Source of the DNA: Rhodocyclales bacterium
Lineage (GTDB): Bacteria; Pseudomonadota; Gammaproteobacteria; Burkholderiales; Rhodocyclaceae
Assembly: GCA_021286885.1 (NCBI GenBank)
Contig: JAJTBM010000062.1
Location: 1-10,976 of the forward strand
Length of the DNA stretch: 10,976 bases
Reading direction: 5' to 3'
The stretch's first letter is position 1; each line of letters opens with the position of its first letter. The position numbers and the translations under genes are program-made. The notes below the pieces were generated by a model. The model ran no database searches. It saw only the letters and a program-made list of their open reading frames with translations, and was not told where the DNA came from. Below are positions 1 to 6,008 of the stretch, in pieces.

Positions 1-2370
1 AACAAGACTTTGTCGGGGCTGTATCTGTCCCGGGGCGGGTATTACACCCAGTGCGAGGCCGAGGGTTTTCGCAGCATCACCTATTTCCCCGACCGGCCGG
101 ATGTGATGGCGCGCTACACCGTGCGCCTGGAGGCCGACAAGGCCAGCTGCCCGGTGCTGCTCTCCAACGGCAACCTGCTTGAAACCGGCGATCTGCCCGA
201 TGGGCGTCACTTTGCCCGCTGGGAAGATCCCTTCCCCAAGCCTTCCTACCTGTTTGCCCTGGTGGCTGCTGATCTGCAGGCCCTGGAGCGCCGGGTCGAG
301 ACCCGCAGCGGGCGTGAGGTGCTGCTCCAGGTGTGGGTGGAGGCCCGCGACATGGACCGTACCGCCCATGCGATGGAATCCCTGATCCATTCCATGCGCT
401 GGGATGAGGACGTGTTTGGTCTGGAGCTGGATCTGGACCGCTTCATGATCGTGGCGGTGTCGGATTTCAACATGGGGGCCATGGAGAACAAGGGCCTCAA
501 CATCTTCAACACCAAGTACGTGCTGGCCAACCCGGAAACCGGCACCGACGTGGATTACGAGAACGTGGAAAGCGTGGTGGCCCACGAATATTTCCATAAC
601 TGGACGGGCAACCGGGTCACCTGCCGGGACTGGTTCCAGCTCACCCTCAAGGAAGGCCTCACGGTGTTCCGGGATCAGCAGTTCTCCGCCGACATGATGG
701 CCCGGGCGGCGGGGGAGGGCGGTGCGGCCTCGGCCCGCGCCGTGACCCGCATCGCCAACGTCCGGGTGCTGCGCACCGCCCAGTTTGGCGAGGACGCGGG
801 CCCCATGGCCCACCCGATCCGCCCCGAGTCATACCAGGAGATCAACAATTTCTACACCGCCACGGTGTACGAAAAGGGCTCTGAAGTGATCCGCATGCTG
901 CACACCCTGCTGGGGGTGGAAGGCTTCCGTAACGGGATGGATCTGTATTTCTCCTACCACGACGGCCAGGCCGTCACCTGCGACGATTTCGTGCAGTGCA
1001 TGGCTGAAGCCAATGGCGCCGATCTGGACCAGTTCATGCGCTGGTACAGCCAGGCCGGCACGCCCCAGGTCGAAGCCCAGGGCAGCTACGATGCAGCCAC
1101 GGGCAGCTACACCCTGCGCCTCAGCCAGCACACCCCCGCCACCCCGGGCCAGCCCGACAAGCTGCCCCTGCACATTCCGGTGGCCCTGGGCCTGATCGGG
1201 CCGGATGGCCAGGATCTGCCCCTGCAACTGGTGGGCGAAAGCCACCCGGGCGAAACCACCCGGGTGCTCCAGTTCAAGGCAGCCACCCAGGAATGGGTGT
1301 TTACCGGCCTGACCGCTGCGCCGGTGCCTTCCCTGCTGCGCGGCTTCTCGGCCCCGGTGGTGTTGGCGCTGGACGAAGACGATGCCACCCTGGCCTTCCG
1401 CATGGCCCACGACAGCGACCCCTTCAACCGTTGGGACGCCGGCCAGCGCTACATGGAGCGGGTTGTGCTGAACCTCGCCGCCGCCCATGCTGCCGGCCAG
1501 CCGGCTGAAATCCCCCAGGCCTTCGCCCATGCCTTCCGGGCCCTGCTGGTGGACGAAAGCCTCGACCCGGCCTTCCTGGCCGAAGCCCTCAGCCTGCCCG
1601 CCGAAAACTATCTGCTGGAGCGCATGCAGCCCGCCGATCCAGCCCCCCTGCGCGCCGCCCTGCAGCAGCTGATGCGTGGCCTGGGCCACGCCATGCAGGC
1701 CGACTTTATGGATCGCTACCTGGATCTGGAGGTGGAAGGCGAGTACCGCTACCATCCGGCAGATGCGGGCAAGCGCGCCCTGCGCAACCTGTGCCTGCGC
1801 TACCTCACCGCCTGGGGCGGCGCCACGGCCATTGATCTGGCCCAGAAGCAGTTTGAGCACGCGGGCAACATGACCGAGCGTTACGGCGCCCTGGCCGCCC
1901 TGGTTCAAAGCGACGCCCCCGCCCGGGAAGCCGCCCTCGCAGCCTTCTACCAGCGCTACCAAGACGACGCCCTGGTGCTCGACAAGTGGTTCCTGCTCCA
2001 GGCCACCGCCTGGCGCTGGTCAGCTCAGGCCCCCGACAGCCTGGTGCAGGTGCGCAGCCTGATGGCCAACCCCGCCTTCAGCCTGAGCAATCCCAATAAG
2101 GTGTATTCCCTGCTGGGCGGCTTCTTCCGCAGCAACCCGGCGGAGTTCCACCGGGCCGACGGTGCCGGCTATGCCTTCTGGGCCGAAACCGTGGTCGCCC
2201 TCGACCGGATGAATCCCCAGGTCGCCTCCCGCATGGCCCGCACCCAGGAAGGCTGGCGCAAATTCACCCCGGCCATCCGCGAACGCATCCGCGCCGCGCT
2301 GGTGCAAGTTTCCGAAACGTCGGGGCTCTCGCCAGATGTGGCGGAGGTGGTCGGGAAGGCGCTGGTTTAA
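1..2370 (+). CDS. pepN: Aminopeptidase N, M1 zinc metallopeptidase (5' end cut off by window)
   Basis: Cytoplasmic zinc exopeptidase that removes N-terminal residues from peptides in the last stage of protein turnover. The frame is open from base 1, so the gene begins upstream. About 789 residues are present, and the usual length is about 870-890, so roughly 100 N-terminal residues are missing; a TTG at 10 is not the real start. Counting from base 1, the substrate-binding GAMEN motif is at residues 159-163. The zinc site HEYFH is at 195-199, with the third ligand Glu218 in LKEG, giving the HEXXH-x18-E pattern of the M1 clan. The sequence TATVYEKG further on carries the likely transition-state Tyr. 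The C-terminal two-thirds matches the helical DUF3458-type region of bacterial PepN. The frame is intact to a TAA stop. A terminator follows directly, so pepN is the last gene of its transcript. Confidence 0.97.
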   Translation, partial: NKTLSGLYLSRGGYYTQCEAEGFRSITYFPDRPDVMARYTVRLEADKASCPVLLSNGNLLETGDLPDGRHFARWEDPFPKPSYLFALVAADLQALERRVETRSGREVLLQVWVEARDMDRTAHAMESLIHSMRWDEDVFGLELDLDRFMIVAVSDFNMGAMENKGLNIFNTKYVLANPETGTDVDYENVESVVAHEYFHNWTGNRVTCRDWFQLTLKEGLTVFRDQQFSADMMARAAGEGGAASARAVTRIANVRVLRTAQFGEDAGPMAHPIRPESYQEINNFYTATVYEKGSEVIRMLHTLLGVEGFRNGMDLYFSYHDGQAVTCDDFVQCMAEANGADLDQFMRWYSQAGTPQVEAQGSYDAATGSYTLRLSQHTPATPGQPDKLPLHIPVALGLIGPDGQDLPLQLVGESHPGETTRVLQFKAATQEWVFTGLTAAPVPSLLRGFSAPVVLALDEDDATLAFRMAHDSDPFNRWDAGQRYMERVVLNLAAAHAAGQPAEIPQAFAHAFRALLVDESLDPAFLAEALSLPAENYLLERMQPADPAPLRAALQQLMRGLGHAMQADFMDRYLDLEVEGEYRYHPADAGKRALRNLCLRYLTAWGGATAIDLAQKQFEHAGNMTERYGALAALVQSDAPAREAALAAFYQRYQDDALVLDKWFLLQATAWRWSAQAPDSLVQVRSLMANPAFSLSNPNKVYSLLGGFFRSNPAEFHRADGAGYAFWAETVVALDRMNPQVASRMARTQEGWRKFTPAIRERIRAALVQVSETSGLSPDVAEVVGKALV

Positions 2371-2379
2371 ACGATTGGG

Positions 2380-2408
2380 CCCGCGCCGGATTGCCTGGCG
2401 GGTTTTTT
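2380..2408 (+). terminator. Intrinsic terminator of pepN
   Basis: A GC-rich imperfect hairpin starts 10 bases after the pepN stop. CC (2381-2382) and CGCCGG (2384-2389) pair with CC.GGCGGG (2394-2402), with single-base bulges. Six T residues follow (2403-2408). The position and T-run fit a Rho-independent terminator for the plus strand. Confidence 0.7.
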
Positions 2409-2423
2409 AGCGTTGTAGGCTGG

Positions 2424-2470
2424 AAAGGACATACGCAACAGGGCGTTGCTCCGGGGCGTGTGTCCTTTTT
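2424..2470 (+). terminator. Second hairpin terminator downstream of pepN
   Basis: AAAGGACATACGC (2424-2436) pairs with GCGTGTGTCCTTT (2456-2468) over 13 positions with one G-T wobble, and five T residues follow the GTCC arm (2466-2470). Inside the loop a smaller stem, GCAAC (2435-2439) with GTTGC (2445-2449), competes for the two innermost bases. It probably acts as a back-up terminator behind the one at 2380-2408. It also faces the IS transposase transcript coming from the other side, but the T-run on the minus strand is only three bases. Confidence 0.6.
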
Positions 2471-2478
2471 GTATCTTG

Positions 2479-2551
2479 CCCCATAAGAATTGGATATGGG
2501 GTGCCCAATCAAGATTTTTGCGGAAGCATTTTTTCGCCCCGCTTATGCTTC
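2479..2551. repeat. Two short inverted repeats between pepN terminators and IS
   Basis: CCCCATA (2479-2485) is a perfect 7-bp inverted repeat of TATGGGG (2495-2501). GAAGCAT (2523-2529) is a perfect inverted repeat of ATGCTTC (2545-2551). The second overlaps the transposase stop codon. No gene is apparent in 2471-2542. Neither hairpin has a convincing T-run on either strand, so I assign no function. Confidence 0.35.
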
Positions 2552-3529
2552 GGTGCCATAGATGTCACATCCCGGACGATTGTATAGCCTTCGATGGAAT
2601 AGATGTGCGTGGGAAGCGTACCAGTCTTTCATGGCCTGCATGGGTGTTTTGCTCTTGAGTGCCGTCTGGGGTAATTGATGGTTGTACAAAGCCACATACC
2701 GCATCAGCGTTTGCCCCATGTCCTCAACGCTGTTGAAGTGGTGGGTCTTGAGGACATCCGCAATGCGGCCATTGAACCGCTCCACCATGCCATTGGTTTT
2801 GGGTGTTCGGGGCTTGGTCAGTCGATGTTCAATACCCAGCGCCTGGCACAACTGATCAAACTCGTGCTCCCCGCTGGGTTCTCGCTCTTTGCGGGCAAAC
2901 AAGCGGTCGGTGAATTCCTTGCCGTTGTCCGTCAGCAATTTTTGGATCTTGATCGGACACGCCTTGTGCAGTGCCTTCAAAAAGCTGCTGGCACTGCGCG
3001 CGCTCTTATCGGCCCTGATCTGGACAAACACCCAGCGCGTGGCGCGGTCGATGGCCACAAACAGGTAGCTGCGCTTTTGTTCATCGGCCATCTGCGGCAG
3101 GTACTTCACATCCATGTGCAAGTAGCCCGGCTCATAGGCCTTGAACGCCTTGTGGGGCTCTTTGGGGGTGGCAGGCAACAAAGCTTTGAGGCTGCCCACG
3201 CCATGGCGGCGCAAGCACCGATCCAGGCCCGAGCGGGAGACGTCCTTGCAGACAAATTCGCGCATGACCGCCAGCAGGTCATCCAAAGGCAGCAGCAGGG
3301 TCTTGCGCAACTGCACGGCAACGAATTCCTGTTCGGGCGTGAGGGTGGTCTGGAGTCGGTCTGCCGTGTGACTCTTGTCGGTGAAGACTTCACGCCTTTT
3401 CCATTTGTAGATGGTGCAGATGCTCACCCCATAGCGCAGGGCCAGGACACTGGCGGGCTCTTGGCTGGCGGCAATTTCCTCACGAACGGCGGGGGTGGTG
3501 CGCGCCCTTTTGTGCAGTTTGATGTTCAT
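2543..3529 (-). CDS. IS481-family DDE transposase, 328 aa
   Basis: Catalyses cutting and strand transfer of the surrounding insertion sequence. Residues about 10-48 form a helix-turn-helix with the pattern ALRYGVSICTIYKWKRR. A linker follows, and an RNase H-like integrase core (rve) spans about 130-300. The acidic triad appears as Asp140 (HMDVKYLP), Asp201 (LLTDNGKEF) and Glu250 (TPKTNGMVERFNG). The spacing from the second Asp to Glu exceeds the classic 35 because of an insertion around RKEREPSGEHEF. The start at 3529 is the only ATG before an upstream in-frame stop, and AGGAAA lies about 9 bases upstream. The frame is intact, so the protein may be active. Oddly, codon 323 is the last one touching the inverted repeat; the final five residues (YGTEA) and the TAA stop come from flanking DNA. 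Confidence 0.92.
   Translation of the reverse strand: MNIKLHKRARTTPAVREEIAASQEPASVLALRYGVSICTIYKWKRREVFTDKSHTADRLQTTLTPEQEFVAVQLRKTLLLPLDDLLAVMREFVCKDVSRSGLDRCLRRHGVGSLKALLPATPKEPHKAFKAYEPGYLHMDVKYLPQMADEQKRSYLFVAIDRATRWVFVQIRADKSARSASSFLKALHKACPIKIQKLLTDNGKEFTDRLFARKEREPSGEHEFDQLCQALGIEHRLTKPRTPKTNGMVERFNGRIADVLKTHHFNSVEDMGQTLMRYVALYNHQLPQTALKSKTPMQAMKDWYASHAHLFHRRLYNRPGCDIYGTEA
2563..2591 (+). repeat. Left terminal inverted repeat of the IS481-family element
   Basis: Matches the reverse complement of 3611-3639 at 25 of 29 positions (mismatches at repeat positions 5, 20, 21 and 26), starting TGTCACATCCCGGACGATT. Three further bases outside (ATA, 2558-2560) also match the other end, so the outer boundary could lie a few bases further out. 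The 3' end of the transposase gene runs through this repeat. Confidence 0.85.
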
Positions 3530-3591
3530 GTCGCGTGTTTCCTGGATGCTTTGAGCTCAGCCACTAACTCTGACATAGCCTTGCGGGCCAT
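3526..3591 (-). CDS. Possible 21-aa leader peptide overlapping the transposase start
   Basis: Inside the IS, directly upstream of the transposase, an ATG opens a frame encoding MARKAMSELVAELKASRKHA plus Thr. Its TGA overlaps the transposase ATG as ATGA. The sequence is charged and helix-forming rather than random-looking, and the overlap is the arrangement used for translational coupling. Against it: no clear Shine-Dalgarno precedes this ATG (the bases before it are CCACTTTTC). The same frame also stays open upstream through the right inverted repeat to an ATG at 3669 (47 codons), so it could be a chance open frame or the tail of a longer read-through product. I know of no family to assign. 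Confidence 0.25.
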   Translation of the reverse strand: MARKAMSELVAELKASRKHAT

Positions 3592-3610
3592 GAAAAGTGG
3601 GTAGAGGCTA

Positions 3611-3639
3611 AAGTCTATGGAATCGTCCGGGATGCGACA
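3611..3639 (-). repeat. Right terminal inverted repeat of the IS481-family element
   Basis: Read on the minus strand it begins TGTCGCATCCCGGACGATT, then CCATAGACTT, pairing with the left repeat at 2563-2591. It lies about 80 bases upstream of the transposase start, the usual place for the promoter-proximal end of an IS481-type element. Confidence 0.85.
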
Positions 3640-3899
3640 TTTATCAAACAGCATCAATGCCAAAGGCATCACGATGATCGTGCGATATAAGTTACTACAA
3701 ACAAGTGAGAAATTTTTTTGTCAAGCGCAGCTGGCACCACTGCAGAAAAATACACACGGAGCCTTTGCATCACGAAGACAGTTTCTGGATCAAACACCGT
3801 CATACCTGCGTGATCTTTCTGCAAAGGAAAGTCGGAATTTTTTACAGCAACTAACCATACCTAAGGAAAAACAGGCATTTTAAAAAGAGTTTACGTCCC

Positions 3900-3915
3900 T
3901 GGCCTGAACCTTGCT
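3900..3915 (+). promoter_or_regulatory. Sigma-54 (RpoN) -24/-12 promoter of the PEP-CTERM gene
   Basis: TGGCCTGAACCTTGCT matches the sigma-54 consensus TGGCACG-N4-TTGCW except for two bases after TGGC. The invariant GG (3901-3902) and GC (3913-3914) are separated by exactly ten bases, as required. The predicted transcription start is near 3926, giving a leader of about 217 bases before the ATG at 4143. PEP-CTERM genes in exopolysaccharide-producing proteobacteria are known to be linked to the PrsK/PrsR two-component system, whose response regulator is a sigma-54 activator, so an RpoN promoter here fits. Activator sites would be expected about 80-200 bases upstream, in 3700-3830. Confidence 0.7.
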
Positions 3916-3937
3916 GTTAACAGAAAATTAAGCACAC

Positions 3938-3957
3938 TTGCATATAAATTTATGCAA
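3938..3957. repeat. Inverted repeat just downstream of the predicted sigma-54 start
   Basis: TTGCATA (3938-3944) and TATGCAA (3951-3957) form a perfect 7-bp inverted repeat with a 6-base spacer. It would lie at about +13 to +32 of the transcript, so it could be an operator or an RNA hairpin. TTGCAT also occurs at 3765-3770. No factor can be named. Confidence 0.35.
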
Positions 3958-4026
3958 AACGCAAAAATAAAAACCTATTCCGCAAATTTTTCACAATAGC
4001 GCAGCACAGCTTTATTTGAAGAAGAT

Positions 4027-4052
4027 ATTTTGATTTTGATAAAAATCAAAAT
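4027..4052. repeat. Perfect 11-bp inverted repeat in the PEP-CTERM leader
   Basis: ATTTTGATTTT (4027-4037) is exactly repeated in inverse as AAAATCAAAAT (4042-4052) around a 4-base GATA loop. Low GC makes it a modest RNA hairpin but a good symmetrical DNA site. It is about 90 bases upstream of the PEP-CTERM start codon, inside the predicted leader. It has no T-run on the far side, so it is not an obvious terminator. Confidence 0.5.
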
Positions 4053-4065
4053 TGTACCAATGTCG

Positions 4066-4082
4066 CTTAGTCGTACTTAGTC
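4066..4082. repeat. Helically phased direct repeat CTTAGTC
   Basis: CTTAGTC occurs at 4066-4072 and again at 4076-4082, ten bases start to start, about one helical turn, which would put two protein contacts on the same DNA face. It lies 60-77 bases upstream of the PEP-CTERM start codon. It could be a regulator site or chance; no known motif is matched. Confidence 0.3.
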
Positions 4083-4142
4083 ACACAAATAGCTGCATCG
4101 GTCATATACATCCATTAACAACAGGATAGGAAATCAACTAAG

Positions 4143-5021
4143 ATGAAATTCAAACCTTCAGCGCTTGCCAGCTTGGCCGTCTTGAGTGCCGTTTGCGTTT
4201 GCAGCACCCCCGCTTTCGCCACGCCGCTCACCCTGGCCAATGGTTATATCAAAGCCGGCGTGAGCGACTACGGCACCCTGGGCTCGAATGGTTCTACGTC
4301 CCCCGGCATTCTGTTTGACAAGACCGGCTCGGGGGCCTATGGCGAAAACGATTTTCTGACGCCTGGTACGCCGTGGGAAGGTTTCTCAATCTATGGTTCT
4401 GCAGGTAACTACAGCAGCAACAACACGAGACGCACCTCCTTCGGCAGCCACAGCCCCACTTCGAGTGGCGGTGGCGCTTCGTGGTCTAGCTCGGTCTCTG
4501 GATACGGAATCACCAATGCCTACGCCCTTCAAAACTTCGGCAGGACGCAAGTCATTTCCATTCAGACGGTGATCACCAACCTGACATCCAGTGCCATTAC
4601 CGGTTTGACCTTCGGCCGTTATCTTGACCCGGATCCGGACGTCAACCTCTATGGCAGCTACAACACCTCCAACTCCCGCCTGAACAGCAACCAAGTGTGT
4701 GCCACCGGCAGCTCCAGCGGCCAAACGATCTGCCTGTACAGCTTTGACGCTGTAACCCACAACGTGGGCAATGGTTCATGGTCCGCTGATCCGTCCTACT
4801 GGCTGTCTGGTGCAAACGTAGGCTTTGGCGACTACATCATTGGTCTTGGTTTCAATATCGGTACGCTGGCTGCAGGGCAGTCCATCACGCTGAGCTATGG
4901 GTACTCCCTGGGCGCCACCAAGAATGATGCCGCCCTCCCCGTCCCCGAACCTACCAGCCTTGCCCTGCTAGGCCTGGGTGGTCTGAGCCTGCTGGCGTCC
5001 CGTCGCCGCAAGCAAAAATAA
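4143..5021 (+). CDS. Secreted PEP-CTERM sorting domain protein, 292 aa
   Basis: An exported protein expected to be processed by the exosortase system and deposited at the cell surface or in extracellular matrix. Residues 1-26 are a signal peptide (basic MKFK, hydrophobic ALASLAVLSAVCV, cleavage likely after AFA). The C-terminus holds the full tripartite sorting signal: VPEP at 267-270, a hydrophobic segment at about 271-286 (TSLALLGLGGLSLLA) and a basic tail RRRK. The middle is Gly-, Ser-, Thr- and Asn-rich and beta-strand-like. It includes VITNLTSSAITGLTFGRYLDPD at about 143-164, typical of beta-sandwich surface proteins, and two cysteines (C186, C197) that could form a disulfide. No catalytic motif is seen. 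AGGA lies about 12 bases before the ATG, a rather long spacing. No exosortase gene is in the window, so the sorting enzyme must be elsewhere. The gene stands alone between its own promoter and terminator. Confidence 0.9.
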   Translation: MKFKPSALASLAVLSAVCVCSTPAFATPLTLANGYIKAGVSDYGTLGSNGSTSPGILFDKTGSGAYGENDFLTPGTPWEGFSIYGSAGNYSSNNTRRTSFGSHSPTSSGGGASWSSSVSGYGITNAYALQNFGRTQVISIQTVITNLTSSAITGLTFGRYLDPDPDVNLYGSYNTSNSRLNSNQVCATGSSSGQTICLYSFDAVTHNVGNGSWSADPSYWLSGANVGFGDYIIGLGFNIGTLAAGQSITLSYGYSLGATKNDAALPVPEPTSLALLGLGGLSLLASRRRKQK

Positions 5022-5040
5022 GGGTCAGCCGCACGCCCCC

Positions 5041-5066
5041 AAAGCCGCCGCTCTGGCGGCTTTTTT
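5041..5066 (+). terminator. Strong intrinsic terminator, shared with the convergent operon
   Basis: AAAGCCGCC (5041-5049) pairs perfectly with GGCGGCTTT (5055-5063) around a GCTCT loop, and the T-run extends to 5066. It ends the PEP-CTERM transcript. The T-run touches the stop codon of the minus-strand Gx transporter gene (TGA at 5066-5068), and the AAA on the left arm gives three T residues for that strand. It may therefore work, more weakly, in both directions. Confidence 0.92.
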
Positions 5067-5620
5067 CATGGGCGGACGGCCCCCTCCTCATCCAACAACT
5101 TGGCCGCCACCAGCCCGTTCACCAGCCCGAACACCGTAGAGGCCAGCGCAAACACCGGGACGAGGAAGAACACCCCGTCGTGGGGCACCAGCCACAGGCG
5201 GGCGACGATGAGCTGGCCGCCGATGTGGGCGAAGGCCGCCAGAATGCTGTGGCTGACCGGGCCGAACCAGCGCTTCGGGAGACGGGACGCCAGGCCCAGG
5301 GCGGCGAGGCTAAGGAGCGCGCCCGAGAGGCTCAAAAAGAAGCCCGGGGCCAGAAACTGGCCCAGCAGCAGGCTGCCCACCAGCACCCGCAGCAGGGCGA
5401 CCCAGGCCGCATCGCGCCAGCCCCAGCGGGCCAGCACCACCAGGGTGATGATGTTGCCCAGACCCGGCTTGACCCCGGGCAGGGGCAGCGGGATCGCTGC
5501 CTCGGCCACGGTGAGCACGATGGCGGCGGCGGCGTGGCGGGCGATGCGGTGATCATCCGGGGTGGGGATCAGCACCCGCCCTGCGGGCGCCGGGGGGTGT
5601 TCAGTAGTTGAGGGAGTCAT
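5066..5620 (-). CDS. Gx transporter-family membrane protein (Hpre_diP_synt_I family), 184 aa
   Basis: An integral membrane protein of the family once annotated as heptaprenyl diphosphate synthase component I and now called Gx transporter family, resembling the substrate-binding components of ECF transporters. After a hydrophilic N-terminus of about 28 residues come hydrophobic segments near 29-46, 55-65, 71-92, 95-112, 122-143 and 150-175. The family signature PGVKPGLGNIITL is at 48-60. The substrate is not established. The start ATG lies inside the end of the preceding NusG-II gene (20-bp overlap) with no good ribosome site, suggesting translational coupling. The family often sits beside NusG-domain-II proteins and flavin-related genes; here only the former is present. 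A role in redox cofactor or isoprenoid precursor handling is inference. Confidence 0.8.
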   Translation of the reverse strand: MTPSTTEHPPAPAGRVLIPTPDDHRIARHAAAAIVLTVAEAAIPLPLPGVKPGLGNIITLVVLARWGWRDAAWVALLRVLVGSLLLGQFLAPGFFLSLSGALLSLAALGLASRLPKRWFGPVSHSILAAFAHIGGQLIVARLWLVPHDGVFFLVPVFALASTVFGLVNGLVAAKLLDEEGAVRP

Positions 5621-6008
5621 AGTCCGAACGCCGTCCCGAGAGGGCGAGGCTGACCTGATTGGGGGCGCAGATGGCCACCGCGCCGGCGGTGTTCAGCCAG
5701 CCCTGGCGCACGCAGTACTGGCGCAGGCCGGGGTCGCTGGCGACGCGGGCCTTGCCGGGCTGGATCTCGATGCGGGTGATGCCCAGGGGGCCGGGCACCT
5801 CGATGATGCGCGGGGCGCTGAGGGGGACTTCCAGAAAGACTTCGCCCCGGGTCTTGATGATGGCCTTGTCGGGACGCCCGCCCTGCCACAGGCTGAGCGC
5901 AGCGCCAATGCACACCCCCAGGCCAAGCACCAGCACCAGCCCGTCGCCGGGCCTGAGGTACGCTGCCCAGGCAGCCAGCCAGGGGCGCAGGGCAGCGGTG
6001 GATTTCAT
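5601..6008 (-). CDS. NusG domain II-containing membrane-anchored protein, 135 aa
   Basis: A small protein with one membrane segment at about 22-41 (DGLVLVLGLGVCIGAALSLW) followed by an extracytoplasmic NusG_II-type beta domain at about 47-125. The family pattern of two conserved cysteines is present: YCVRQGW (Cys99) and AICAPN (Cys114), in the usual arrangement of C-x3-GW then a second Cys before PN and a hydrophobic strand. Despite the name it is not the transcription factor NusG: it lacks the NGN and KOW domains. Its ATG overlaps the rapZ stop as ATGA, with no separate Shine-Dalgarno, so it is probably translated by coupling to rapZ. Its 3' end overlaps the Gx transporter start. The function of the family is unknown; the tight pairing with the Gx protein suggests a membrane complex. 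Confidence 0.82.
   Translation of the reverse strand: MKSTAALRPWLAAWAAYLRPGDGLVLVLGLGVCIGAALSLWQGGRPDKAIIKTRGEVFLEVPLSAPRIIEVPGPLGITRIEIQPGKARVASDPGLRQYCVRQGWLNTAGAVAICAPNQVSLALSGRRSDYDSLNY

Larger units (their letters stand above)
2563..3639 (-). mobile_element. IS481-family insertion sequence, about 1077 bp
   Basis: A complete-looking insertion sequence bounded by two inverted repeats that begin TGTC, with a single transposase gene on the minus strand. The ends were placed by aligning the left repeat with the reverse complement of the right one: TGTCRCATCCCGGACGATT is shared, followed by ATAG and a partial match. The 1.0-1.1 kb length, single DDE transposase and TGT ends all fit IS481. No direct target duplication is visible: the left flank ends CATAGA and the right flank begins TTTATC. 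The element lies between the pepN terminators and the promoter region of the PEP-CTERM gene, and no recognisable gene is split by it. Its base composition is less GC-rich than pepN by eye, consistent with acquisition from elsewhere. Confidence 0.85.
3640..4142. other. AT-rich 503-bp intergenic region upstream of the PEP-CTERM gene
   Basis: No convincing gene lies between the IS end and the PEP-CTERM start. Base composition is markedly AT-rich next to pepN and the minus-strand genes. A plus-strand frame from ATG at 3674 to TAA at 3881 (69 codons, AAAGG 7 bases upstream) encodes a basic, Gln- and Lys-rich sequence that I do not recognise, and I doubt it is real. Other content: the sigma-54-type promoter at 3900-3915; CCTTTGCA (3762-3769) as an inverted repeat of TGCAAAGG (3820-3827); and the inverted and direct repeats listed separately. 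On the minus strand a TTGACA (3718-3723) points toward the IS but has no good -10 element at normal spacing. Confidence 0.6.

Noticed and set aside
829-1962. A 377-codon open frame on the minus strand inside pepN
   Set aside because: Antisense shadow of pepN, repetitive Gly/Gln/Val composition, no motif.
2675-3604. A 309-codon plus-strand frame across the insertion sequence
   Set aside because: Antisense to the transposase, whose DDE triad and helix-turn-helix identify the real coding strand.
3732-3744. TGGCACCACTGCA as a second sigma-54 promoter
   Set aside because: The first six bases match, but GG and GC are only seven bases apart instead of ten.
4386-4760. A 124-codon minus-strand frame within the PEP-CTERM gene
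   Set aside because: Antisense shadow without motif; the plus strand has a signal peptide and complete PEP-CTERM signal.
5601-6008. Transcription factor NusG
   Set aside because: Only the small NusG-domain-II fold with a membrane anchor is present; the NGN and KOW domains of NusG are absent.
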